A stretch of DNA of 48,060 bases from Sphingobacteriales bacterium (lineage in GTDB: Bacteria; Bacteroidota; Bacteroidia; Chitinophagales; JADJOU01): contig JAJTHM010000014.1 in the NCBI GenBank assembly GCA_021297855.1, forward strand, positions 1 through 48,060, given 5' to 3'. The notes under the pieces are model-generated. The model did no database searches, was not told where the DNA came from, and saw only the letters and a list, made by a program, of their open reading frames with translations. Below, piece after piece: positions 1-6,979 of the stretch. Numbering within the stretch: position 1 is the first letter of the stretch; each line of letters begins with the position of its first letter. The position numbers and the translations under genes were made by a program.

Positions 1-51
1 GAAAATTTGATTTAGAATCGGCTGTCCGAGAGATTTTGTATTTTTGTCCAT
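1..51 (-). CDS. IS4-type transposase, N-terminal fragment (runs off the window)
   Basis: Seventeen codons are visible from an ATG at 51 reading leftward: MDKNTKSLGQPILNQIF. They match the pattern of the fragment at the other end of the window (M-[DN]-K-[NS]-T-x-x-[LF]-G-Q-x-[LI]-x-x-Q-I). From memory this resembles the start of IS4-type transposases with an N-terminal DUF4372 domain. A promoter, a hairpin and a terminator lie just upstream inside the IS end (52-133). Only the first 17 residues are present, so the family call rests on a short motif and on the matching architecture of the two ends. Confidence 0.55.
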   Translation of the reverse strand, partial: MDKNTKSLGQPILNQIF

Positions 52-133
52 GATAACTTTTGTGGTGCAAAAACAAAGTTATCAAAAAAAGGATAGCTGT
101 AATGGCTATCCTTTGATTATTTTTGTCGGACAA
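22..133 (-). mobile_element. Left end and leader of an IS, reading leftward
   Basis: Read on the minus strand, the IS begins near 133 with TTGTCCGA. It then has a perfect 10-bp hairpin (88-97 with 105-114) followed by seven Ts, then TAACTTTG, then a second hairpin (52-63 with 73-83) that ends directly at the transposase ATG. The copy at 47930-48037 has the same order of parts but different stem sequences. The first hairpin is placed to stop transcription entering from outside. The second would fold over the start of the transposase message. The outer boundary is inferred from the motif shared by the two ends, because no target-site duplication can be checked from one end. Confidence 0.6.
84..114 (-). 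terminator. Inward-facing intrinsic terminator inside the IS end
   Basis: The 10-bp stem AAAGGATAGC/GCTATCCTTT (88-97 and 105-114) with a 7-base loop is followed on the minus strand by seven Ts (84-90). It lies between the IS edge and the transposase promoter, so it would block read-through from the tolC side into the transposase. Confidence 0.75.
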
Positions 134-1520
134 TAGTGTTTGGATATATGTTTTTTTATACAATTGTTTGCCAGCACAAACCTACACTCTCCAGCAATGT
201 ATCCATAAAGCTCTCGAAACAAATCCAGAGCTAAAAATGTTGCGGTTGACCACAAAAACGACAGAACTCCATCATAGGCAGTCTAAATGGAATTTGCTTC
301 CCTCGGTCAATATAGTTTCTGGAGTGAACTATAATATTGGTTATACGATCAATCCTCTAAATTTTAGCTTCGAAGAACGCAATGCTTTTTCAGGAAATGT
401 AAATCTGAGTTCACAGGTTACTTTGTTTCAAGGGTTTCAACAATTGAAAACCATTCAGAAAGCTGAAATAGACCATCAAGCAGTGGACTATCAAATACAG
501 TCACTAGAAAACAATATTAAAATTAATGTCATAGGTCTTTATTTGCAAGCTATACTTGAATACGAGTCCTTCAAAATTCAGAAAAAACAGATGGAAGCCT
601 CAGAATTTCTATTGACTAAGAAGAAAGAAGCGGCAGAAAATGGCTTGGTAGCAAAAAACACTTTTCGAGAGCAGCAACTGCAATTAGAAATAGACCAAGC
701 CAATTTATCCAATCAATTATTCCGATTCGAAAATAGTCAGAGTAGATTGAAATTGACACTACAAATTCCACCTAGTTTTGATTTCTCTATAGATACTAGC
801 TATACACCTAGTGAAATTGAAGATTTCTATAATTCTCATCAATTAGACTTTAAAAAGTTTGACAATAATCCAGATGTTCAATTGGAACAAATGAGACTAG
901 CTTCGGCAGAAAAACAAATAGAAATTAGCAAAGGTAGCTTGCTTCCTACCTTAACTTTTGGCTATGCTTTTGGTTCCAATTTTATTAATACAGCATCCAC
1001 TATTACAGAGCGCAGAACGATAAATAATCCAGTTATAGGATTTGTGAATGATAGTAGTAAATCATTGGTGCGATCAGTGAGCAGTCAAAGTGTGGCAGTA
1101 TCGGAGTCCGCTATCCCTCTTTTTACACAGCTAGGAAATAATAAACAGCACCAGTTTCAACTCAATCTCCAATGGCAGATTTTTGGCAAGGGACAACGTA
1201 GAACCAATGTGAAACTAGCAGAACTGCAAACTAAGCAACAAGAGTATAGGGTAAAACTCACAGAACAAAAAATTAAAGAGAACTATTTTCAAGCTTTTTC
1301 GAATGTCTTAGCAGCCAAGAAACGCCATGAAACGAGCCTGAAAGTGCTTAATGCGCAGAAAGAATGCTACCAAATGGCGAAAGAAAAATATGAGCTCAAT
1401 CTGATAGATTTTTTCGAGTTTGCTACCTATCAAAATCAACTCCTCAATGCAGAACTTGAAGTGTCAAGAGCCAAGCTAGAATGGAATTTTAATAGGGAGA
1501 TAGTGAGGCTGTATAAATAA
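123..1520 (+). CDS. TolC-family outer-membrane efflux protein, 5' end disrupted by IS
   Basis: The protein has the two-fold long helical layout of outer-membrane efflux proteins: an N-terminal motif of the type YTLQQCIHKALETNPEL, alpha-helical hairpin regions near residues 100-200 and 370-450, and barrel strands between them. This family forms the outer-membrane duct of tripartite exporters and type I secretion. The residues VFLYNCLPAQ before TYTLQQ look like the end of a signal peptide, but the usual Met-Lys start is missing. The reading frame enters the IS edge (TTGTCGGACAA), where only a TTG (123) could start it. I infer that the IS removed the native start and that the gene may be silent or mis-exported. 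No inner-membrane pump or adaptor gene lies downstream; these may be beyond the window. Confidence 0.8.
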   Translation: MSDNSVWIYVFLYNCLPAQTYTLQQCIHKALETNPELKMLRLTTKTTELHHRQSKWNLLPSVNIVSGVNYNIGYTINPLNFSFEERNAFSGNVNLSSQVTLFQGFQQLKTIQKAEIDHQAVDYQIQSLENNIKINVIGLYLQAILEYESFKIQKKQMEASEFLLTKKKEAAENGLVAKNTFREQQLQLEIDQANLSNQLFRFENSQSRLKLTLQIPPSFDFSIDTSYTPSEIEDFYNSHQLDFKKFDNNPDVQLEQMRLASAEKQIEISKGSLLPTLTFGYAFGSNFINTASTITERRTINNPVIGFVNDSSKSLVRSVSSQSVAVSESAIPLFTQLGNNKQHQFQLNLQWQIFGKGQRRTNVKLAELQTKQQEYRVKLTEQKIKENYFQAFSNVLAAKKRHETSLKVLNAQKECYQMAKEKYELNLIDFFEFATYQNQLLNAELEVSRAKLEWNFNREIVRLYK

Positions 1521-1581
1521 AGAACATGTTAACACTTGATTTTTCTAAAAAAACCTAACTATATTGAGTTGGTATTTTACA

Positions 1582-2349
1582 TTACTCATCCTTCGGTATA
1601 GAATCTGTCGCAGCTTTGCTCTTTTTATCCTCCAAATATTCGATATAGCAGTCTTGCAGCTTGAGTCCCAATTCAAAATAACTCGCATTTAGTACCTCAT
1701 CATGCGGAAAATAGCAGTAGGCTTTGATATCTTTGAGCTCATCAATATTGTCTACTTTGGTGACCAAGGAAATGAAGTCTAGAGAGTATTTCAAACTACT
1801 AGCATCCAATTTTTCAATATCTAAGATAGCATTAAGTTTGCGTTTAACCTTTTTATTAGAATAGTAAAGCATTGAAAATGGAGACATAACAATCGCTCCG
1901 TTATTTACCGCCACAGTACTTTGTTTCATCATGTATTCTGGCGTTCTGTGCAAAGGCTCTTTGAATATTTTTTCTTTGTTTTTTTCGTACTTAGGATTAT
2001 ATAAAACTGATTTCTTGGCGGCTATCTCAGCGGTAATCGTCACAGGTTTCATTTTTCTAGTCTGATAGGTCATTTCAATACTAATTTCTGCATCATCTAT
2101 CACATATTGCTGCTGCACGCCCATACCTAAATAGGTAAATTGAATCAAATCTCCTTTTTCTACCGCAATTTTGAATCGTCCTTCTTCATTAGTTACTGTA
2201 CCAGTTTGTTTCGTTACATTGAAAACGGAACATCCTACCAAGTAGGTTGAAGTTTGTTTATTAATAACTTGACCATAAATAGAGAAACTCTGACTCTGAA
2301 TATTGGAAAAAGAAAATAGGATGAAGACAAAAACAACTAACTTGTACAT
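1582..2349 (-). CDS. Carboxypeptidase-regulatory-like domain protein, secreted
   Basis: This 255-aa protein has a signal peptide (residues 1-19, ending near SNIQSQS). A carboxypeptidase D regulatory-like beta-sandwich follows at about 22-105; IYGQVINKQTSTYLVGCSV and GTVTNEEGRFKIAV are typical of the fold, and it ends before the motif KPVTITAE. The remainder (about 110-255) is not recognised. Such domains often begin TonB-dependent receptors or surface proteins in Bacteroidetes, but no plug or barrel is present here. The start ATG directly follows the T-run of the terminator of the upstream gene, so translation must start with almost no leader or from read-through message. The function is unknown. 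Confidence 0.75.
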   Translation of the reverse strand: MYKLVVFVFILFSFSNIQSQSFSIYGQVINKQTSTYLVGCSVFNVTKQTGTVTNEEGRFKIAVEKGDLIQFTYLGMGVQQQYVIDDAEISIEMTYQTRKMKPVTITAEIAAKKSVLYNPKYEKNKEKIFKEPLHRTPEYMMKQSTVAVNNGAIVMSPFSMLYYSNKKVKRKLNAILDIEKLDASSLKYSLDFISLVTKVDNIDELKDIKAYCYFPHDEVLNASYFELGLKLQDCYIEYLEDKKSKAATDSIPKDE

Positions 2350-2376
2350 AAAAAAGCTCGGGCTAATGACCCGAGC
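2350..2376 (-). terminator. Intrinsic terminator of the DUF3078 gene
   Basis: On the minus strand GCTCGGG, a 7-base loop, CCCGAGC and six Ts are seen. The T-run is immediately followed by the ATG of the next gene (2349). A TTTTATACTAATTTA motif (2379-2393) lies just upstream and recurs before the terminator at 22506-22536. Confidence 0.85.
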
Positions 2377-2429
2377 ACTAAATTAGTATAAAATAATGTA
2401 AAGAAAAACTGTATTATGCTAAACTGAGC

Positions 2430-3461
2430 TTAGAAGCCTGTAATAAAAGCGATTCCAATTGTATTTCTCCAGTTCCAAGGGGCAGACTTCACTCCTGTAG
2501 CCTTATCTGTAACTCTGACATCATCATCTCTCAATACTTGGAATCCAAAGTTTAAAGCGATGTGTTTGGTAATTTTATAGAATACATCCGTTTGCCAGTT
2601 CAAATCGATATTAGCTCTTGAACTTCCGATGGCATCAATTTGCAATTGTGGTCTCGTATAGTTATTAAATAATTGAGCTCTACTTCTCACAGATAGGTTT
2701 TTAACTACTTCCTTTTCAAACACTATATCCAATCGAGCACCAAGTTCTGTTCTTATACGCTGGTCTAAATCATTTCCGAATCTATTCGCATTCACTTTGG
2801 AGATAATAGAATCAATGGTAACAATAGTAAATCTTCCTGAAGATGGAGAAAGAAATACTCTAAAATAAGGTTGAGGAGTCCACTCAAGTCCAGGCGATAC
2901 ATCTAATATAGCTGGAGCTAAAAAGTCAGATAAAAGCTTGTCTCTATTTGCTAAATCATAGGTTTTAATGAATTGAGATAGAAAATTCGTACCAATTCCA
3001 AGTTTCAAATTCGCCTTTTTTAAATCAAACAAATACTTAGAAGATATCTGAAGTACATCTGCATTCTTATTAATATTATCATTGACTCCACTATCTACAT
3101 TCATATTCTTAAAGAAGCCTAGAGTTCCATCAAAACTATTATCCCAAGAATGGCGTCCCTTTTTAAAATTTGCCTCAAGGTGAGTTTGTATTCCTACATT
3201 TAAGGTGCTATTGCCACCATAAGACGAAGTCCAGTTAGAACCTAACAAACTTTGCCCTAAATTGACGGATGCATTTCCTTTATAAGTCCATGGTTTGACG
3301 ACAGGTGCTGGCAATTGTTTGTTTAAATCTGCAATCTGAGATTCAAGAGCTGATTTTTGTTTAGTTAAATCATCAATTTTGGATTTGATCACTTCAGGAC
3401 TTTCCTGCGCCATAACAACACCAGAAAGCAAAATACTCAAAGAGAATACGATTTTTTTCAT
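2430..3461 (-). CDS. DUF3078-like outer-membrane protein with N-terminal coiled coil
   Basis: From the ATG at 3461 the protein is 343 aa. It has a signal peptide (MKKIVFSLSILLSGVVMAQ), then a short coiled coil (SKIDDLTKQKSALESQIADLNKQ with heptad spacing), then a beta-rich body of alternating strands (about residues 55-343) beginning WTYKGNASVNLGQSLLGSNW. This layout matches DUF3078 proteins of Bacteroidetes, which are predicted outer-membrane barrels of unknown role. A longer frame could begin at TTG 3482, but that TTG belongs to the promoter box TACTTTTG, so I chose the ATG. Confidence 0.75.
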   Translation of the reverse strand: MKKIVFSLSILLSGVVMAQESPEVIKSKIDDLTKQKSALESQIADLNKQLPAPVVKPWTYKGNASVNLGQSLLGSNWTSSYGGNSTLNVGIQTHLEANFKKGRHSWDNSFDGTLGFFKNMNVDSGVNDNINKNADVLQISSKYLFDLKKANLKLGIGTNFLSQFIKTYDLANRDKLLSDFLAPAILDVSPGLEWTPQPYFRVFLSPSSGRFTIVTIDSIISKVNANRFGNDLDQRIRTELGARLDIVFEKEVVKNLSVRSRAQLFNNYTRPQLQIDAIGSSRANIDLNWQTDVFYKITKHIALNFGFQVLRDDDVRVTDKATGVKSAPWNWRNTIGIAFITGF

Positions 3462-3479
3462 ATTATAAATTTTATGGCG

Positions 3480-3487
3480 CAAAAGTA
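3480..3487 (-). promoter_or_regulatory. -7 promoter box of the DUF3078 gene
   Basis: TACTTTTG on the minus strand fits the Bacteroidetes TAnnTTTG box and lies 18 bases before the ATG at 3461. No clear TTG -33 element is seen. Confidence 0.55.
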
Positions 3488-3528
3488 TTTAATTTTAAAT
3501 ATCTTGGTCATTTAAAATAAGAGCAGAT

Positions 3529-4674
3529 TTGAGTAGCATTATAATTATTGGGCCAGCATATCCTTTGAGAGGTGGGTTAGCTACCTATAATGAGCGATTA
3601 GCCAAAGCCTTTACTGATCAAGGGCATATTACTAAGATATTTACATTTAGTCTTCAATATCCTAGTTTCCTATTTCCTGGGACCTCTCAATACTCCGACG
3701 AACCTGCCCCAAAAGAATTAAATATTAAAGTGTGTATCAATTCAATTAATCCAGTTAATTGGATTCGAGTTGGATTTGATCTAAATAAGTTGAGTCCGGA
3801 TTTAATCATCGTTCGGTATTGGTTACCCTTTATGGGACCGTGCTTGGGGACTATTTTAAGAATAGTGAAATGGAATAAACATACGAAAATTGTTTGTATA
3901 GCTGACAATATCATCCCTCATGAAAAAAGACCAGGGGATGGCATTTTTACGAAATACTTTATCAAACCTGTAGATGCCTTTATCACTATGAGCGAAAAAG
4001 TATTGTCTGATTTAGATTTATTCTCGACAAAAAATAAAAAGAGATTATTTATTCCTCATCCACTTTATGATAATTTTGGAGACATTCTATCTAAGAAGGA
4101 GGCTATAGAAAAATTAGATCTAGACCCCAGCTTTTCATATTTATTGTTTTTTGGCTTTATTCGAGCATATAAGGGGCTTGACCTCTTGATACAAGCAATG
4201 AAATATATTTCAAATCCGAAAATAAAACTTATCATCGCTGGGGAGTTTTATGGGGATTCAGAACACTATATTCAGCTGATTGAAAATTTAAATCTTCACG
4301 ATAAAATTATTTTAAAAACCAATTTCATTACAGATAGTGAAGTTAAATATTTTTTCTGTGCGAGTGATTTAGTCGTACAACCCTATAAATCGGCTACACA
4401 AAGTGGCGTCACGCCTCTCGCCTATCATTTTGAAATACCAATGATAGTAACAAATGTAGGAGGTCTGACTGGGATGGTACCCGACGGCAAGGTGGGGTTA
4501 GTAGCAGAACCTAATGCAGAATCAATCGCTGATAAAATCAATGAATATTTTCAAAACAAACACGAGGAAGATTTCAAAAAGAACTTGAAAGTGGAGAAAC
4601 TAAAATATAGCTGGAATGTAATGACCGAAGCTATTTTGGATATTTCAGGAATTAATAAATCTAACAATGGTTAA
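3529..4674 (+). CDS. Glycosyltransferase family 4 protein
   Basis: The 381-aa protein has a GT-B fold: an N-terminal Rossmann half beginning IIIIGPAYPLRGGLATYN, where the glycine-rich loop binds the acceptor side, and a C-terminal half with FGFIRAYKGLDLLIQA and the nucleotide-sugar region ATQSGVTPLAYHFEIP followed by TNVGGL. These are typical of GT4 (group 1) enzymes, which build surface polysaccharides or glycolipids in the cytoplasm. The start is a TTG (3529); no ATG fits the conserved N-terminus. The stop overlaps the start of the next gene by 8 bases, so the two are likely co-translated. The sugar and acceptor cannot be told. Confidence 0.85.
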   Translation: MSSIIIIGPAYPLRGGLATYNERLAKAFTDQGHITKIFTFSLQYPSFLFPGTSQYSDEPAPKELNIKVCINSINPVNWIRVGFDLNKLSPDLIIVRYWLPFMGPCLGTILRIVKWNKHTKIVCIADNIIPHEKRPGDGIFTKYFIKPVDAFITMSEKVLSDLDLFSTKNKKRLFIPHPLYDNFGDILSKKEAIEKLDLDPSFSYLLFFGFIRAYKGLDLLIQAMKYISNPKIKLIIAGEFYGDSEHYIQLIENLNLHDKIILKTNFITDSEVKYFFCASDLVVQPYKSATQSGVTPLAYHFEIPMIVTNVGGLTGMVPDGKVGLVAEPNAESIADKINEYFQNKHEEDFKKNLKVEKLKYSWNVMTEAILDISGINKSNNG

Positions 4675-5866
4675 TATTCCAAAACCAAGTTTACTATTTG
4701 ATCAATGGAAATTAAATCCAAATATAGTCCATCTCAATCATGGATCTTTCGGAGGTACACCTAGATTCATCATTGAAAAACAAAAAAAATATATAGACAA
4801 GTTGGAATCAGAGCCTGTTGATTTCTCCGTGCGTCAATGGTATCCCCTCTATTATGAAAATAAGAAAGCACTCGCTGACTTCGTAGGAACGAGTGAACAC
4901 AATATGTACCTTGTACCTAACACCACAATAGGTATCAATTATATTCTGCATAATCAAAAAGAATCAAACCAACAGTGGCTCACTACGAATCATGCATATG
5001 GCGCATGTATCCATGCTTTTCATAAAATAGGGGAAGATCGAGGAAATGAAATCATCAAAGTTCAAATTCCATTTCCACTGGATTCAGAAAATGAAATTTT
5101 AGAAAAACTTGAAACTAATTTAAGTCCAAAAACATCTTTAGCCTTAATAGATTATATAACTTCTGCTACTGCAATCATTTTTCCAATAAAAAAAATTATA
5201 GACTTACTACACAGCAAAGGAATCAAGGTCATCGTAGATGCTGCTCATGCGCCAGGAATGGTTGATTTTAATTTAGATGCATTCGATGCCGACTATTTCG
5301 TAGCCAACTGCCACAAATGGATTTGCTCACCTAAGGGCTCAGCATTTGTGTATGTAAATCCGAAACATCAGAAAGAGTATAAACCTGTATTTTATAGTTT
5401 TTACAATGACTGGAACGCAGACGAAGCTGCGCACTGGTCCAATCAATTTATCTGGGAAGGTACCAAAGATTATAGCGCCTATTTATGCATAAAAGATGCA
5501 TTGAGTTACATGCCTAGTCTCGTCAATGGCGGATGGAATGAAATAAAAAAACATAATAGAGATTTGGCCATTCAAGGAGCGAAATTAATTGCAAATAAAC
5601 TTGGAGTAGAACTACCAGTACCTGAATCTATGCTAGGCTCCATAGTCAATATTCCTCTCTGGGATGATAAAATACCTCTGAAGTTTTTCAACTATTATAC
5701 AGAAGTAAAAAATATTCTATACGACCAATATAAAATTGAAGTGCCCTGCGTACTTTTTCCTCAGGCTCCAAAACAGTATGTGCGCGTATCTGCACAGCTA
5801 TATAATTCTATAGAGGAGTATGAATATTTAGGAGATTGTTTATTGAAAATTAGGAATAGTAGTTAG
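4667..5866 (+). CDS. Class V aminotransferase, isopenicillin-N-epimerase-like
   Basis: This 399-aa fold-type I PLP enzyme shows LNHGSFGGTP near residue 23, DAAHAPG at 191-197 (Asp binds the PLP ring nitrogen) and NCHKWICSPKG at 214-223, where Lys217 is the likely Schiff-base lysine. The N-terminal pattern and the HKW motif are those of the CefD-like (isopenicillin N epimerase) branch, not cysteine desulfurases. Bacteroidetes members are not assigned to beta-lactam synthesis, and the substrate is unknown. It overlaps the upstream GT4 gene by 8 bases. The pairing suggests a role in modifying an amino-sugar or aminoacyl part of a glycoconjugate, but this is only inference. Confidence 0.8.
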   Translation: MVNIPKPSLLFDQWKLNPNIVHLNHGSFGGTPRFIIEKQKKYIDKLESEPVDFSVRQWYPLYYENKKALADFVGTSEHNMYLVPNTTIGINYILHNQKESNQQWLTTNHAYGACIHAFHKIGEDRGNEIIKVQIPFPLDSENEILEKLETNLSPKTSLALIDYITSATAIIFPIKKIIDLLHSKGIKVIVDAAHAPGMVDFNLDAFDADYFVANCHKWICSPKGSAFVYVNPKHQKEYKPVFYSFYNDWNADEAAHWSNQFIWEGTKDYSAYLCIKDALSYMPSLVNGGWNEIKKHNRDLAIQGAKLIANKLGVELPVPESMLGSIVNIPLWDDKIPLKFFNYYTEVKNILYDQYKIEVPCVLFPQAPKQYVRVSAQLYNSIEEYEYLGDCLLKIRNSS

Positions 5867-5868
5867 TT

Positions 5869-6945
5869 CTATTTTCCAAACTTATAACCAATTGATAAAT
5901 TGACCATATAATCTGCAAACGCTGCATCTCCTTGTCTATAGACACCTGTTTGGCTTGTCGATAACTTATCTTCGTAACTCTGAACTCGATTTCTATAAAG
6001 TGAGATAGGTAAACTAGCAAAGGCTGAAAATTTTCCATTGGAATAACCTATTCCTGGCTCTGCTGATATTATATATCCCGGCCTTCGAAATCCTGCATCT
6101 CCTCCAAATATATCACTAGACGGTATTCCTTCCATTCGACCACCAAAAGAAAAACTGAATCCTGATGCATGGTTATAATTTCCACTCACCCTAGCCGCCA
6201 TCTGATCTGGACAAGAAAATTCACCTGTACCACCCCTTGTCTTTACTCCGTTGGTTTCTTGGAAATTAAATAGGTAAAATAGATTCGCGTTCACTGTGAT
6301 ATGATGTCCTATTGGGTGTACTCCTTGCAACTCCAATGAAATTCCTGTTCCACCATCTCCAGGCTGTATAGACTGATCCACTACTGACAATCTATTTTGG
6401 TTGCGATTAGTTCCTTGATTATAAAAACTATCTTCCGCATTATATCGTCCAGTTGGCAATTTTATACCTAATCCAATGGCATAATTGAACTTTTTTTCCT
6501 TAGGATTGAAAAGCCAATAGCCTACACCTAGTCTGACATCTGCTAATCCACCTGCCTCAGTAGCATAGCGTTTAGCTAGTCCAGCAGGAGGATTCCCTCC
6601 ATGCTCATACATCGAGGTTCTATGGTGAGCTACAAAAGGAACTAATGCATTGAAGAAAATTCGATCCGTCAATCCATAGTTAAAAATGATATCTGTAAAA
6701 TGAGAGGTATTAATCACCTGTGAGCCCTCTTCCATTCTATACTTTTCTTCATGATCTCCACGAAAATGCCTAAAAGATTGAAAATAGCGATAGCCTATAT
6801 TTACAGTATATGAATTAGCTTTTAAGTTAATACTAGACCCAGGGCTGCCACTGCACATACTTCCACCTCGAACAGCTACGCAGCCTTGACTATAAAGATA
6901 GTTTAGACTAAAGAATGAAAGTATCAAAACAAATAAGTATTTCAT
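5869..6945 (-). CDS. Outer-membrane transporter-like beta-barrel protein
   Basis: A 358-aa protein with a signal peptide (residues 1-19, cleavage near LYSQ/GC) and a short Cys-rich start (GCVAVRGGSMCSG). Many amphipathic beta-strands follow up to the C-terminus GYKFGK. Motifs such as YGLTDRIFFNALVPFV and GLGIKLPTGRYN recall the families annotated as transporter or MetA-like barrels. A Cys follows the cleavage site, but LYSQG does not make a clear lipobox. It ends 3 bases from the convergent aminotransferase stop and is likely a monocistronic gene with promoter box TATCTTTG at 6965-6972. The ligand is unknown. Confidence 0.65.
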   Translation of the reverse strand: MKYLFVLILSFFSLNYLYSQGCVAVRGGSMCSGSPGSSINLKANSYTVNIGYRYFQSFRHFRGDHEEKYRMEEGSQVINTSHFTDIIFNYGLTDRIFFNALVPFVAHHRTSMYEHGGNPPAGLAKRYATEAGGLADVRLGVGYWLFNPKEKKFNYAIGLGIKLPTGRYNAEDSFYNQGTNRNQNRLSVVDQSIQPGDGGTGISLELQGVHPIGHHITVNANLFYLFNFQETNGVKTRGGTGEFSCPDQMAARVSGNYNHASGFSFSFGGRMEGIPSSDIFGGDAGFRRPGYIISAEPGIGYSNGKFSAFASLPISLYRNRVQSYEDKLSTSQTGVYRQGDAAFADYMVNLSIGYKFGK

Positions 6946-6964
6946 AATTTTTACTTTTTATCAA

Positions 6965-6972
6965 CAAAGATA
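6965..6972 (-). promoter_or_regulatory. -7 promoter box of the barrel gene 5869-6945
   Basis: TATCTTTG on the minus strand fits TAnnTTTG and lies 19 bases before the ATG at 6945. It sits between this gene and the stop of the M1 peptidase gene. Confidence 0.5.
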
Positions 6973-6979
6973 CTAAAAA

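Noticed and set aside
22-133. A 110-bp mobile small-RNA or MITE element with TGTCCGA inverted ends, two copies in opposite directions
   Set aside because: The inner TCGGACAG is part of a transposase reading frame (Leu/Phe-Gly-Gln) in both copies, and the real edge is only the TTGTCCGA side. The copies are better read as the first part of two IS elements.
22-133. Invertible promoter of the Bacteroides type
   Set aside because: No matching inverted repeats flank the promoter box, and no invertase gene is near. The terminator and transposase start explain the region.
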